The notes beneath the pieces were generated by a model, which was given only the letters and a program-made list of their open reading frames with translations, made no database searches and had not been told where the DNA came from. A program made the translations under genes and the position numbers. Shown piece by piece: positions 16,705-24,800 of a DNA stretch of 64,000 nt (within the stretch, counting starts at the first letter, position 1; each line of letters opens with the position of its first letter). The DNA is from Dyadobacter sp. CY343 (lineage in GTDB: Bacteria > Bacteroidota > Bacteroidia > Cytophagales > Spirosomataceae), in contig NZ_JAJUXK010000006.1 in the NCBI RefSeq assembly GCF_021390335.1, positions 388,902 through 452,901 on the forward strand, given 5' to 3'.

Positions 16705-16734
16705 AAAACGCCGGCTCCTAAGAGTCGGCGTTTT
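16705..16734 (-). terminator. Rho-independent terminator after der
   Basis: AAAACGCCGGCTC (16705-16717) and GAGTCGGCGTTTT (16722-16734) form a 13-bp stem with one G-U pair and loop CTAA, 25 bases beyond the der stop. A run of T follows the stem on the minus strand. Confidence 0.85.
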
Positions 16735-16758
16735 CAACATTATGACTATTTCAAATCC

Positions 16759-18069
16759 TTATTTTTCCCGGAAGAAAATGGTGATTGGTACACCAGAAAA
16801 ATCGAAATTCTCTCTCATCCTGTTTTCAAGATACCTTAAATAAGGCTCTTTCACGTGCTTTGGATTACTACTGAAAAACACGAATGTCGGTGAAGGCGTA
16901 GGCAGCTGGATCATATATTTAATATTAATATACTTCCCTCTGTGCGCCGGCGGCGGATATTTCTCGATTTCCGCCTGCATTACGTCATTCAGTTTTGAGG
17001 TAGTAATCTTCTTGGTTTTATTCTGATAAACCTCCATTGCTTTCTCCATCACCTGGTGAATGCGCTGCTTTTCAACTACCGACGCAAAAATGATCGGCAT
17101 ATAATTCATCGGAGCCAGCTTTTCAAGCAATGCTTTTTTATATGTATCAGCAGTCTTCGAGTCTTTTTCGACCAAATCCCACTTGTTTACCATAATCACA
17201 ATCCCTTTTTTCGCCCTATCCGCCTGACCGATGATATTCATATCCTGGCCTTCCAGACCCAAAGTCGCATCGAGCAAAATGATACAAACGTCCGATTCTT
17301 CCATTGCTTTCACCGAACGCAAGGTCGAATAGAATTCAATATCCTCCTTCACACGAGATTTCCGGCGGATTCCGGCTGTATCGGTCAGGATAAATTCCAT
17401 TCCGAATGCATTGTAATGCGTGTGGATCGCGTCGCGGGTAGTTCCTGCAATGTCGGTCACTATACTCCGGTCGGTTCCTGTCAAAACGTTCAGGAACGAA
17501 GATTTACCAACATTCGGGCGGCCCATAATTGCAATGCGGGGAATACCTTCTTCAGGGTTCTCAATTCCATTTGTATCAAAATGACTGATCACTTTGTCGA
17601 GCAACTCACCTGTTCCGAAACCGGTTTGAGAGGAAATTGCAAAAATCTCGTCGCCAAGACCTAATTCATAAAACTCCGCCGCCGATTGATAACGTTCCTG
17701 CGTCTCCGCTTTGTTGGCAACCAGGTAAACCGGTTTATTAAAACGTCTCAGAACATTTGCAAAATCCTTGTCCAGATCCGTCAAACCGGTCATTGTATCA
17801 ACCATAAACAATACGACCGTCGATTCTTCAATGGCCAATTCCACCTGATCGCGGATCGCGCCTTCAAAAATATCTTCCGAACCCACTACATATCCACCGG
17901 TATCTATAACTGTAAAATACTGGTCAGTCCACTCTCCATAACCATAATGGCGGTCGCGTGTTACGCCGCTCTGGTTGTCCATAATAGCCTTGCGGCTTTC
18001 AGTAAGACGGTTGAACAAGGTAGATTTACCTACATTCGGACGTCCTACTATTGAAATAATATTTGCCAT
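16759..18069 (-). CDS. der: Ribosome-associated GTPase Der (EngA)
   Basis: A 436-residue protein with two tandem GTPase domains. G1 loops are GRPNVGKSTLFN (residue ~9) and GRPNVGKSSFLN (~187); G3 motifs DTGGY and DTAGIRRKS; G4 motifs NKAE and NKWD. The C-terminal KH-like domain follows from ~355. Der binds the 50S subunit and is needed for its maturation; two GTPase domains in one chain are unique to this family. The ATG at 18069 matches the conserved MANIISIVGRPNVGKST start. It follows era by 58 bases on the same strand, so era-der are probably co-transcribed from a promoter at 19135-19142. Confidence 0.97.
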   Translation of the reverse strand: MANIISIVGRPNVGKSTLFNRLTESRKAIMDNQSGVTRDRHYGYGEWTDQYFTVIDTGGYVVGSEDIFEGAIRDQVELAIEESTVVLFMVDTMTGLTDLDKDFANVLRRFNKPVYLVANKAETQERYQSAAEFYELGLGDEIFAISSQTGFGTGELLDKVISHFDTNGIENPEEGIPRIAIMGRPNVGKSSFLNVLTGTDRSIVTDIAGTTRDAIHTHYNAFGMEFILTDTAGIRRKSRVKEDIEFYSTLRSVKAMEESDVCIILLDATLGLEGQDMNIIGQADRAKKGIVIMVNKWDLVEKDSKTADTYKKALLEKLAPMNYMPIIFASVVEKQRIHQVMEKAMEVYQNKTKKITTSKLNDVMQAEIEKYPPPAHRGKYINIKYMIQLPTPSPTFVFFSSNPKHVKEPYLRYLENRMRENFDFSGVPITIFFREK

Positions 18070-18127
18070 TTTACTTATTTGATCTGGTCCAAACGATAGG
18101 GTTGCTACCGTTTTTCATTCATTTATA

Positions 18128-19045
18128 TTAATCTTCATATCCGAACTGGCGGAGCTTATTTTCTTTGCTTCTCCAATCGGGTTCAACTTTCACGTGCTGT
18201 TCCAGGAAAACCTTCTTACCAAAAAATGCTTCGAGATCGTGGCGAGCCTGCGAACCTACTCTTTTAAGCATTTCCCCTTTCTCGCCGATCAGGATACCTT
18301 TCTGGCTTTTACGTTCTACTAAAATCTCTGCACGGATGACGATAATATCGTCCTTTTCCTTGAATTCTGTGATTACTACTTCGGAGCTGTATGGAATTTC
18401 CTGGCGATAATTCAGAAAGATCTTCTCGCGGATCATTTCGGAAGCAAAGAAACGCTCCGGCTTGTCGGTTAGTTCGTCTTCCTGAAAATACGGCGGGTGG
18501 AAAGGCAGGCGGGTTATTACAGCATCAAATAAAGTAGCAATGTTCGCATTTTCGAGCGCCGAAATAGGAACAATAGCCGAGGGTTGGATCTCCGCTTCCC
18601 ACTCAGCCATTTTTGCATTCACATGCTCCTGGTCCGACAGGTCAATTTTATTCAATACCAAAATTACCGGTGCATCAGTACGCTTCAAAAGCGGCAAAAC
18701 TTCGTGTTCCGCAACTTTCTCTGCCACTTCAACCACAAACAAAACCACGTCGGCATCTTCCAAAGAACCTTTTACAAAGGTCATCATCGAATCGTGCAGC
18801 TTATAAGCGGGCTTAATTACACCCGGCGTGTCCGAATACACTAATTGAAAAGGAATTTCTTCATGCGTTCCATTCAATATCCCTAAAATACGATGTCTGG
18901 TCGTCTGCGCTTTTGACGTGATGATCGACATTTTCTCCCCTACCAACACATTCATCAGCGTGGATTTTCCAACATTCGGTTTCCCGATAATGCTAACAAA
19001 ACCAGCCCGATGATTACGCAGAGGAGCTTCTTGATTTTCTTCCAT
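18128..19045 (-). CDS. era: GTPase Era
   Basis: A 305-residue protein. The GTPase domain has G1 GKPNVGKSTLMN, G3 DTPGV and G4 NKID; the C-terminal third is the KH domain with ILIGEKGEMLKRVGSQAR (GxxG loop). Era binds the 3' end of 16S rRNA and helps 30S subunit assembly. I place the start at the ATG at 19045 (MEENQEAPLRNHRAG); the frame continues upstream to a TTG at 19108 but that segment (MSGISENFPL...) does not look like Era. A TAGTTTTG -7 element stands about 90 bases upstream. It lies ahead of der, forming an era-der pair of ribosome-assembly GTPases. Confidence 0.96.
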   Translation of the reverse strand: MEENQEAPLRNHRAGFVSIIGKPNVGKSTLMNVLVGEKMSIITSKAQTTRHRILGILNGTHEEIPFQLVYSDTPGVIKPAYKLHDSMMTFVKGSLEDADVVLFVVEVAEKVAEHEVLPLLKRTDAPVILVLNKIDLSDQEHVNAKMAEWEAEIQPSAIVPISALENANIATLFDAVITRLPFHPPYFQEDELTDKPERFFASEMIREKIFLNYRQEIPYSSEVVITEFKEKDDIIVIRAEILVERKSQKGILIGEKGEMLKRVGSQARHDLEAFFGKKVFLEQHVKVEPDWRSKENKLRQFGYED

Positions 19046-19134
19046 AACCTTTATTAATACATAACTGGAATTAGAAATTAGCGGAAAATTCTCAGAAATC
19101 CCTGACAATTAAGGGCTTCATCCTAATTTGAGTG

Positions 19135-19142
19135 CAAAACTA
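19135..19142 (-). promoter_or_regulatory. Probable -7 element of the era-der promoter
   Basis: The minus strand reads TAGTTTTG, a match to TAnnTTTG, 90 bases before the era ATG. No clear -33 TTG was found. Confidence 0.45.
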
Positions 19143-19251
19143 CGGTTTTCCCGGCAGCATATCGCCATAGAAGAGAGAGTATTCGCGAATAGAATTTTCA
19201 AATAGTTGTAAATTTTTTTTCAAAAAAGCTGGCATCATAAAAATTTAGACG

Positions 19252-19259
19252 TATGTTTG
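19252..19259 (+). promoter_or_regulatory. Probable -7 element of the tRNA-fMet promoter
   Basis: TATGTTTG matches TAnnTTTG and ends 17 bases before the first tRNA base. This close spacing is usual for a tRNA with a short 5' leader. Confidence 0.55.
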
Positions 19260-19275
19260 CACTCCAATTCAACGC

Positions 19276-19348
<73 letters not shown>

Positions 19349-19355
19349 CTCGATT

Positions 19356-19386
19356 AAAGTCGCTAACCAGTTTAGCGACTTTTTTA
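19356..19386 (+). terminator. Rho-independent terminator after tRNA-fMet
   Basis: AAAGTCGCTAA (19356-19366) and TTAGCGACTTT (19372-19382) form an 11-bp perfect stem with a 5-base loop, followed by a T-run. It starts 8 bases after the tRNA. Confidence 0.9.
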
Positions 19387-19430
19387 TTTAAAAGGTTTAC
19401 AAGCAGGCTTTTGCAAAAAAGATTTTAAAC

Positions 19431-19462
19431 TTTGACATAATTTAATTTTTTGTCTACCTTTG
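19431..19462 (+). promoter_or_regulatory. rpmH promoter
   Basis: TTTG (19431-19434), 20 bases, then TACCTTTG (19455-19462) is a full match to the Bacteroidota sigma-70 consensus. It implies a leader of about 45 bases before rpmH, consistent with a highly expressed ribosomal protein gene. Confidence 0.8.
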
Positions 19463-19516
19463 CAAGCCCAAATTACGGGCAGACAGAGATTTATATCGCA
19501 ATAATTTGATACTGAG

Positions 19517-19675
19517 ATGAAACGTACCTTTCAACCATCGAATCGCAAGAGGAGAAATAAGCACGGATTCCGTGAGAGAATGTCCACTCCAAATGGACGT
19601 AAAGTAGTTGCCGGCCGCCGCAAAAAAGGTCGTTGGAAACTAACAGTCTCTGACGAAAAACGTCACAAGCAATAA
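19517..19675 (+). CDS. rpmH: 50S ribosomal protein L34
   Basis: A 52-residue, strongly basic protein: MKRTFQPSNRKRRNKHGFRE at the start and KRHKQ at the end, with the conserved MKRTFQPS start, KHGFRERM and GRKVVAGRRKKGR. It is slightly longer at the C-terminus than the usual 44-47 residues (the extra tail is VSDEKRHKQ), as in many Bacteroidota. It is a structural protein of the large ribosomal subunit. It has its own full promoter upstream and a very strong terminator between it and rnpA. The reading frame is too short for many gene callers. Confidence 0.97.
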   Translation: MKRTFQPSNRKRRNKHGFRERMSTPNGRKVVAGRRKKGRWKLTVSDEKRHKQ

Positions 19676-19719
19676 TCAAGGTTTGATTGGTTTGGGTCTG
19701 GGACGCAAGGTCTTTCATA

Positions 19720-19761
19720 GTCTGATAAGTTTGACCGATCAAACTTATCAGACATTTTTTT
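19720..19761 (+). terminator. Strong rho-independent terminator between rpmH and rnpA
   Basis: GTCTGATAAGTTTGA (19720-19734) and TCAAACTTATCAGAC (19739-19753) form a perfect 15-bp stem with loop CCGA, followed by ATTTTTTT. It ends 11 bases before the rnpA start codon. Confidence 0.95.
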
Positions 19762-19771
19762 CTATAAAGAC

Positions 19772-20188
19772 TTGAAACAAACATTTGGTAAAAATGAGCG
19801 TTTAAGCAGCCACAGCATCATCGGCAGGCTTTTCAAAAAAGGTAGTTCGGAGGTCCACACGTTCTACCTTTTTCCTTTTAGGGTACTCTATATATATGAT
19901 CAGAGTCCCGTTTCTCCACTCCCACAAGTACTTTTCTCGGTCTCCAAGAGAAATTTTAAAAAGGCTGTCGATCGCAATCTGATCCGTCGCCGCTGCCGCG
20001 AAGCCTACCGGCTCAACAAGGAATCCCTGGTTACATTAACCCCGGAATCAAGACCTTCCTACATTGCTTTTTTATATCTTGCAAAAGAAATAATGTCCTA
20101 CGACGTTATTGAAACGGCTATGAAGCAATCGCTTACCAAACTGGAAAAGCTGCCGGCCGCCCATCGAAAAATCCATCCTAATTCCTGA
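19772..20188 (+). CDS. rnpA: Ribonuclease P protein component
   Basis: A 138-residue basic protein. The N-terminus KQTFGKNERLSSHSIIGRLF and the signature VDRNLIRRRCREAYR (RNR motif) place it in the RnpA family, which binds the catalytic RNase P RNA and helps 5' tRNA maturation. The only canonical initiator before the conserved N-terminus is TTG at 19772; a stop lies in frame at 19718. This start is 11 bases after the T-run of a 15-bp terminator, so expression needs readthrough or a promoter inside the terminator region. Its stop (TGA 20186-20188) directly precedes the S41 protease ATG. It is about 20 residues longer than E. coli RnpA. Confidence 0.95.
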   Translation: MKQTFGKNERLSSHSIIGRLFKKGSSEVHTFYLFPFRVLYIYDQSPVSPLPQVLFSVSKRNFKKAVDRNLIRRRCREAYRLNKESLVTLTPESRPSYIAFLYLAKEIMSYDVIETAMKQSLTKLEKLPAAHRKIHPNS

Positions 20189-21847
20189 ATGCAGATGAAA
20201 AAGTATATTCGCTCCATCTTGCTGGCTCTGCCCGTTATAGGCGGCCTGGCCTTCGTGTCTTTCCGGCAAGACGACCGTCTGTTTGAAATCGCGCGTAACC
20301 TCGATATTTACGCGACGCTTTTCAAGGAATTGAATGCCTATTACGTAGATGAAATTAACCCTAATCAGCTCATTAAGACTAGCATAGATAATATGCTACG
20401 CTCGCTTGACCCTTATACGGTTTACTACGCGGAGGATGATATTGAGGATTACATGACGATGACGACCGGGAAGTATAACGGTATCGGCGCGATCGTCAAT
20501 TCCGGCGAAGGAAAGCATACGGTGATGATGGTTTATGAAGATACTCCAGCACAAAAAGCTGGGCTGCAGCTGGGAGATGAGATCACAAAAATAAATGGAA
20601 TCGACCTGTCGACGCGTGAAGATTTTGATACGGGTAAATTATTGAAAGGCCAGTCGCAGACCAACGTTACGCTCACGGTAAAGCGGTACGGTATTACCAA
20701 GCCACTGGAAATCAGCCTGAACAGGGATATTGTGAAGGTGACCAATGTACCTTATTATGGTATGCTGAATGAAAATGTAGGTTATATTGACCTCAAAGAT
20801 TTCACTGCCACAGCATCCCGTGAAGTGCGCAATGCATTTCAGGAATTAAAGGGAAAAGGAATGAAATATGTAGTACTCGATCTGCGCGATAACCCGGGCG
20901 GGTTGCTGAATATGGCGATTGAGATATCTAATATTTTTATAGCCAAAGGCGAAGAGATCGTTTCTACAAAAGGGAAAGTAAACGATTGGAATAAAACCTA
21001 TACTGCCTATAACCCGGCGCTGGATACAGATATTCCGGTTGTAGTTTTGACCAATAACAGAAGCGCCTCCGCAGCTGAGATCGTTTCAGGCGTAATTCAG
21101 GATTACGATAGGGGTGTTTTGATTGGGCAGCGGACTTATGGAAAAGGACTTGTGCAAACTACGCGCGACCTTTCTTTCAACACAAAAATGAAGATTACTA
21201 CTGCCAAATATTACATTCCAAGCGGCAGGTGTATTCAGGCGATCGATTACAGCCACCGGAATGATGACGGTAGCGTAGGTAAGATCCCGGATTCTTTAAT
21301 GACGGAATTTAAAACCAAAAATGGCCGGACCGTCTTTGATGGTGGCGGTATTTTGCCGGATATTCTTACCGAAAAAGAAACCTATTCTCCGCTCGCCACT
21401 TCCCTGGGCCGCAATCGGCTGTTCTTTGATTATGCAGTGAAATATCATTTCGAACATCCTACTATCAAGCCAGCCAAAGAATTTCAGCTGTCTGATTCCG
21501 ATTATGCGGCTTTTGTGAAATGGCTGGGCGATAAGGAATATGATTACACCACGCAGGTTGAACGTGAGCTGAGCGAACTGGAAGCTTCGGCGAAAAAGGA
21601 AAAGTCGCTGGAAGTGATCGAAGACCAGCTGAAAGCTTTGAAATCCAAGCTCGGACACAACAAGGATAATGATTTGCAGATATTGAAACCGGAAATAAAA
21701 GGGATTTTACAAGAAGAAATTATCAAGCATTACTACCTTGAAAAAGGAATGCGGGAAGCTTCTTTCAACGAGGATCCCGAGGTAAAAGCGGCGCTGGCAC
21801 TCTTCAAAGAGCCTGCGAGATATAGTGACCTTTTGAAAAAGAAATAA
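20189..21847 (+). CDS. S41-family C-terminal processing peptidase with PDZ domain
   Basis: A 552-residue protein anchored or exported by a hydrophobic segment (about residues 8-25). A PDZ domain lies at ~95-180 (YEDTPAQKAGLQLGDEITKING), followed by the S41 protease core: DLRDNPGG, and NRSASAAEIVSG with the catalytic Ser ~294 and Lys ~319 (GQRTYGKG), the 25-residue spacing of CtpA-type enzymes. It probably cleaves periplasmic proteins at their C-termini. The C-terminal ~100 residues are helical and charged. The ATG at 20189 abuts the rnpA stop; a second ATG is two codons later. A terminator follows at 21857, just before tsaB. Confidence 0.95.
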   Translation: MQMKKYIRSILLALPVIGGLAFVSFRQDDRLFEIARNLDIYATLFKELNAYYVDEINPNQLIKTSIDNMLRSLDPYTVYYAEDDIEDYMTMTTGKYNGIGAIVNSGEGKHTVMMVYEDTPAQKAGLQLGDEITKINGIDLSTREDFDTGKLLKGQSQTNVTLTVKRYGITKPLEISLNRDIVKVTNVPYYGMLNENVGYIDLKDFTATASREVRNAFQELKGKGMKYVVLDLRDNPGGLLNMAIEISNIFIAKGEEIVSTKGKVNDWNKTYTAYNPALDTDIPVVVLTNNRSASAAEIVSGVIQDYDRGVLIGQRTYGKGLVQTTRDLSFNTKMKITTAKYYIPSGRCIQAIDYSHRNDDGSVGKIPDSLMTEFKTKNGRTVFDGGGILPDILTEKETYSPLATSLGRNRLFFDYAVKYHFEHPTIKPAKEFQLSDSDYAAFVKWLGDKEYDYTTQVERELSELEASAKKEKSLEVIEDQLKALKSKLGHNKDNDLQILKPEIKGILQEEIIKHYYLEKGMREASFNEDPEVKAALALFKEPARYSDLLKKK

Positions 21848-21856
21848 GTCTATTCC

Positions 21857-21886
21857 AGCCCGTCGTTCCGGCGGGCTTTATTTTTT
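21857..21886 (+). terminator. Rho-independent terminator directly before tsaB
   Basis: AGCCCGTCG (21857-21865) and CGGCGGGCT (21869-21877) form a 9-bp stem with one G-U pair and a 3-base loop, followed by TTATTTTTT. The T-run ends on the base before the tsaB ATG at 21887, 9 bases past the stem. Confidence 0.85.
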
Positions 21887-22579
21887 ATGCTCATTCTAAG
21901 TATTGATACTTCCACGCGGGGCTGCTCGGTATCGCTTGTCGGCGACGCCAGCCTGATTTCTAGCTACGAACTTTTCACAGACAAATCTTCTTCCTCCATG
22001 CTCACGACGCTGATGCAGAACTGCGTCGAGCACGCAGGTTTTACATTGGCCGATCTGGACGCGATTGCAGTCGCGATGGGGCCAGGCTCCTACACAGGCT
22101 TGCGAGTGGGCGTATCGACAGCGAAAGGCTTGTGTTATGCGCTGGACAAGCCACTATTGGCCATTAATACCCTCGAAGCAATGGCGCTGCAATTAGGCAA
22201 ATTCTATGAAAATCATCTGCTTTGTCCGATGATCGATGCGCGGAGAATGGAGGTTTATGCTGCCATATTTGATTCGAAAAATAATATTGTATTGCCAACT
22301 CAGGCGGTTATTCTCACCGAAAATTCATTTGAAGAGCTCCTGAATACGAACAAGATCGTCTTCTTTGGCGATGGTTCTGCCAAGTTCAAAGCACTGGTTG
22401 GTGGAAATCCGAATGCTACATTTCCCGAACACGATATTTTTCCGTCAGCGAAAACGGTTGGACTACTAGCCATAGATGCATTTTATGCAGGAAAATTCGA
22501 AGATGTAGCTGCTTTTGAGCCTTACTATCTCAAAGACTTCATGTCCCCGGCACCTAAAAAGTCCAAAACTCTGCTCTGA
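21887..22579 (+). CDS. tsaB: tRNA threonylcarbamoyladenosine biosynthesis protein TsaB
   Basis: A 230-residue protein of the ASKHA fold. The N-terminal phosphate-binding-like strand SIDTSTRGCSVSL and the YeaZ/TsaB signature MGPGSYTGLRVGVSTAKGL (near 65-82) are clear. It is the scaffold partner of TsaD in making threonylcarbamoyl-adenosine at position 37 of tRNAs reading ANN codons. The ATG at 21887 lies immediately after a terminator T-run, so its own promoter must overlap the end of the S41 gene. DUF2480 follows 73 bases downstream. Confidence 0.95.
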   Translation: MLILSIDTSTRGCSVSLVGDASLISSYELFTDKSSSSMLTTLMQNCVEHAGFTLADLDAIAVAMGPGSYTGLRVGVSTAKGLCYALDKPLLAINTLEAMALQLGKFYENHLLCPMIDARRMEVYAAIFDSKNNIVLPTQAVILTENSFEELLNTNKIVFFGDGSAKFKALVGGNPNATFPEHDIFPSAKTVGLLAIDAFYAGKFEDVAAFEPYYLKDFMSPAPKKSKTLL

Positions 22580-22652
22580 TCTACTTTTTACTTCTCGTTT
22601 AAAACGAACTCAAAACTTTCCTTGTTAGTTTTTCAGTAAATAGAAACCTGAA

Positions 22653-23189
22653 ATGGAAGCAGAGGAAATAGTAAACCGCGTCGCTACAAGTGGAATCGTT
22701 TCACTGGATCTGGAAGAACTATACCAGCCGGGAGAACGTGTTTTATATGATATCAAAGACAATTTATGGCAGGGAATGATACTTCGGGAGAAGGATTTTC
22801 GTGAATTCCTGAAAGTTCATGACTGGGCTCAGTATGCTGGAAAGCACGTTGCGATTATTTGTTCGGAAGATGCGATCGTTCCTACCTGGGCTTACATGTT
22901 GCTTGCTGTACAGCTCGAACCTCATGCAAAAACGGTCATTTTCGGAGATCTGAATGCACTGGAAGACCTGCTTTTTCACAATGCGATCCAAAAATTGGAT
23001 ATTGACTCTTTCGCTGGGAAAAGAGTAGTTGTAAAAGGTTGCAGTAAGGTTGAAGTGCCGGTTTTGGCTTATGTGGAGGTCAGTCGCTTATTAAAACCAG
23101 TAGTGCAAAGTCTGATGTTCGGCGAACCTTGCAGCACTGTTCCGCTTTATAAAAAGCCTAAATCTTCTATCCCCTCTTCCACCAACTGA
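22653..23189 (+). CDS. DUF2480 family protein
   Basis: A 178-residue soluble protein found almost only in Bacteroidota. Typical features are the start EIVNRVATSGIVSLDLEELY, the segment AIICSEDAIVPTWAYMLL and GCSKVEVPVLAYVE near 130. No catalytic motif is recognised; the repeated alternation of Val/Ile strands with helices suggests a small alpha/beta fold. It follows tsaB by 73 bases. Its last 43 bases overlap the 3' end of rnhB on the opposite strand. The function is unknown. Confidence 0.88.
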   Translation: MEAEEIVNRVATSGIVSLDLEELYQPGERVLYDIKDNLWQGMILREKDFREFLKVHDWAQYAGKHVAIICSEDAIVPTWAYMLLAVQLEPHAKTVIFGDLNALEDLLFHNAIQKLDIDSFAGKRVVVKGCSKVEVPVLAYVEVSRLLKPVVQSLMFGEPCSTVPLYKKPKSSIPSSTN

Positions 23190-23776
23190 TCCACTTCTTC
23201 TTTTAAAAGCTTAAAAGTCATTCTGTGGTAAGAGCACGGACCGTGCAAACCTATTGCTTTGCGATGGTGGATCGTGGGGTACCCAACATTATGTTCCCAG
23301 CCGTAAAAAGGAAACTGTGCCGCCAGATTGGACATTAGTTCGTCTCTGTAATTTTTAGCTAATACCGAAGCCGCCGCAATGGACAGATAATGTGCGTCGC
23401 CTTTGATAATGCAGGTATGCGGGATCATCGGGTAAGGCGTGAAGCGGTTTCCGTCCACCAGCAAATGCTCGGGTTTCATGGTCAGCTTATCTACGGCGCG
23501 GTGCATTGCTAAAAAGCTGGCTTTCAATATATTGATCTTGTCAATTTCAAGATTATCAACTTCCGCCACTGCCCATGCCAAAGCTTCCCGTACAATTTCT
23601 TTTTCCAGTTCCAGCCGCTGTACTTTTGTCAACTGCTTCGAATCATTTAGAAACGAATGCTTGTAGTCTCTTGGCAAAATAACAGCCGCCGCAACCACAG
23701 GACCTGCCAGACAGCCCCTCCCAACCTCATCGAGGCCGGCTTCGATCGCTTCTATATTATAAAAAGGTTTCAGCAT
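23147..23776 (-). CDS. rnhB: Ribonuclease HII
   Basis: A 209-residue protein with the RNase HII core: GLDEVGRGCLAGPVVAAAV at the start (catalytic Asp and Glu), the middle acidic region, and LLVDGNR near residue 105. It cleaves the RNA strand of RNA-DNA hybrids and removes single ribonucleotides from DNA. I start at ATG 23776 (MLKPFYNIEAIEAGLDEVG), which overlaps the BatA stop by one base (TAATG); the frame runs on upstream to 23848 but that is BatA's coding region. Its last 43 bases overlap DUF2480 on the other strand. Confidence 0.95.
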   Translation of the reverse strand: MLKPFYNIEAIEAGLDEVGRGCLAGPVVAAAVILPRDYKHSFLNDSKQLTKVQRLELEKEIVREALAWAVAEVDNLEIDKINILKASFLAMHRAVDKLTMKPEHLLVDGNRFTPYPMIPHTCIIKGDAHYLSIAAASVLAKNYRDELMSNLAAQFPFYGWEHNVGYPTIHHRKAIGLHGPCSYHRMTFKLLKEEVDQLVEEGIEDLGFL

Positions 23777-24792
23777 TAATCTTCGAGAATGTTGGCCATA
23801 AATGTGCTTTTTGTTCCAATCGCAATGAGCAGGAAAAGCACGGCCCAATAAAGGTATATCCGGTAAAAATCTTTGACATCACGCGACAGCATATCCCGCG
23901 ACTTGACTTTTTCGAGCTGGTCAATCTGTTTAAACACAGTTTCCAAGCCTTTATTATCCGTAGCACGAAAATACTTTCCATTCCCCAAACCTGCAATATT
24001 TTGAAGTTGTCCTTCATCGATTAAAGCAGCAGAGCTGGTACTATCCGAGCGCGAAGCTCTTTTCGGCCGGCCAACAGATATGGTGTAAACCTTCACACCA
24101 AATGCATTGGCAAGCTGCGCAGAGGTAGTCGGATCCAGATTTCCGGAAGTATTATCCCCGTCACTTATCAAAATAGCCACTTTACTCTGGCCCGGCATTT
24201 CCCGCATCCGGTTTACTGCAACAGCGAGCGCGCTGCCGATCGCAGTTCCCGCAGTAGGAATCATCTTGGGATTTATTTCATCTAAAAAACCAAAAAGCAG
24301 CTCATAATCAGTAGTTAACGGACATAGTGACACAGCTTCACCAGCGAATATGATCAGCCCGATCCTGTCTTGTAATCTTCCTCTTATAAATTGTCGCGCT
24401 ACTCGCTTGGCAGCTTCCAGCCTGTTTGGGCTGAGATCTTTTTCGGTCATCGAATCGGAAATATCAAGGAGCAGCATAATGTCGATCCCTTCCGAAAACT
24501 GATCTGTGCGTTCTGTAACAACTTGTGGCCGGGCCAATGCGACCACGATCAACATTACGGCAAGTCCCACACAAACCGGCTGGACGAACCTCAGTAATGT
24601 AAGTAAATTGAGCGGGCTGTCGCCGGGCGTGTAAGTGATCGCCAGGCGCTGTTTGTGATTCCGGTGTAGGGCATTTCGCAGCCAGAAAAGAACCGGGATA
24701 AAAGGCAGCAGGTACAACAGGTACGGATACACCCATTCGTACGAATTGAACATATTATAGGAAAACCACCGCGGCGAAAACCAAGCATCCAT
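23776..24792 (-). CDS. BatA-like von Willebrand factor A domain membrane protein
   Basis: A 338-residue membrane protein. Hydrophobic segments at ~20-38 and ~66-87 precede a VWA domain whose MIDAS metal motif D110-I-S-D-S114 is intact; a third membrane segment lies at ~310-330. BatA proteins of Bacteroidota act with DUF58 and BatD proteins in aerotolerance, envelope or motility-associated chaperoning; the molecular role is not settled. It overlaps rnhB by one base and follows the BatD-like gene by 8 bases, so it is in a tight operon transcribed leftward. No MoxR ATPase is next to it. Confidence 0.88.
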   Translation of the reverse strand: MDAWFSPRWFSYNMFNSYEWVYPYLLYLLPFIPVLFWLRNALHRNHKQRLAITYTPGDSPLNLLTLLRFVQPVCVGLAVMLIVVALARPQVVTERTDQFSEGIDIMLLLDISDSMTEKDLSPNRLEAAKRVARQFIRGRLQDRIGLIIFAGEAVSLCPLTTDYELLFGFLDEINPKMIPTAGTAIGSALAVAVNRMREMPGQSKVAILISDGDNTSGNLDPTTSAQLANAFGVKVYTISVGRPKRASRSDSTSSAALIDEGQLQNIAGLGNGKYFRATDNKGLETVFKQIDQLEKVKSRDMLSRDVKDFYRIYLYWAVLFLLIAIGTKSTFMANILED

Positions 24793-24800
24793 ATTCTAAA

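Noticed and set aside
16637..16843. 68-codon plus-strand frame downstream of der
   Set aside because: It covers the der terminator hairpin and runs antisense into der; no protein features.
24430..24470. Damaged MIDAS metal site in the BatA-like VWA domain
   Set aside because: D110-x-S112-x-S114 is intact on re-reading.
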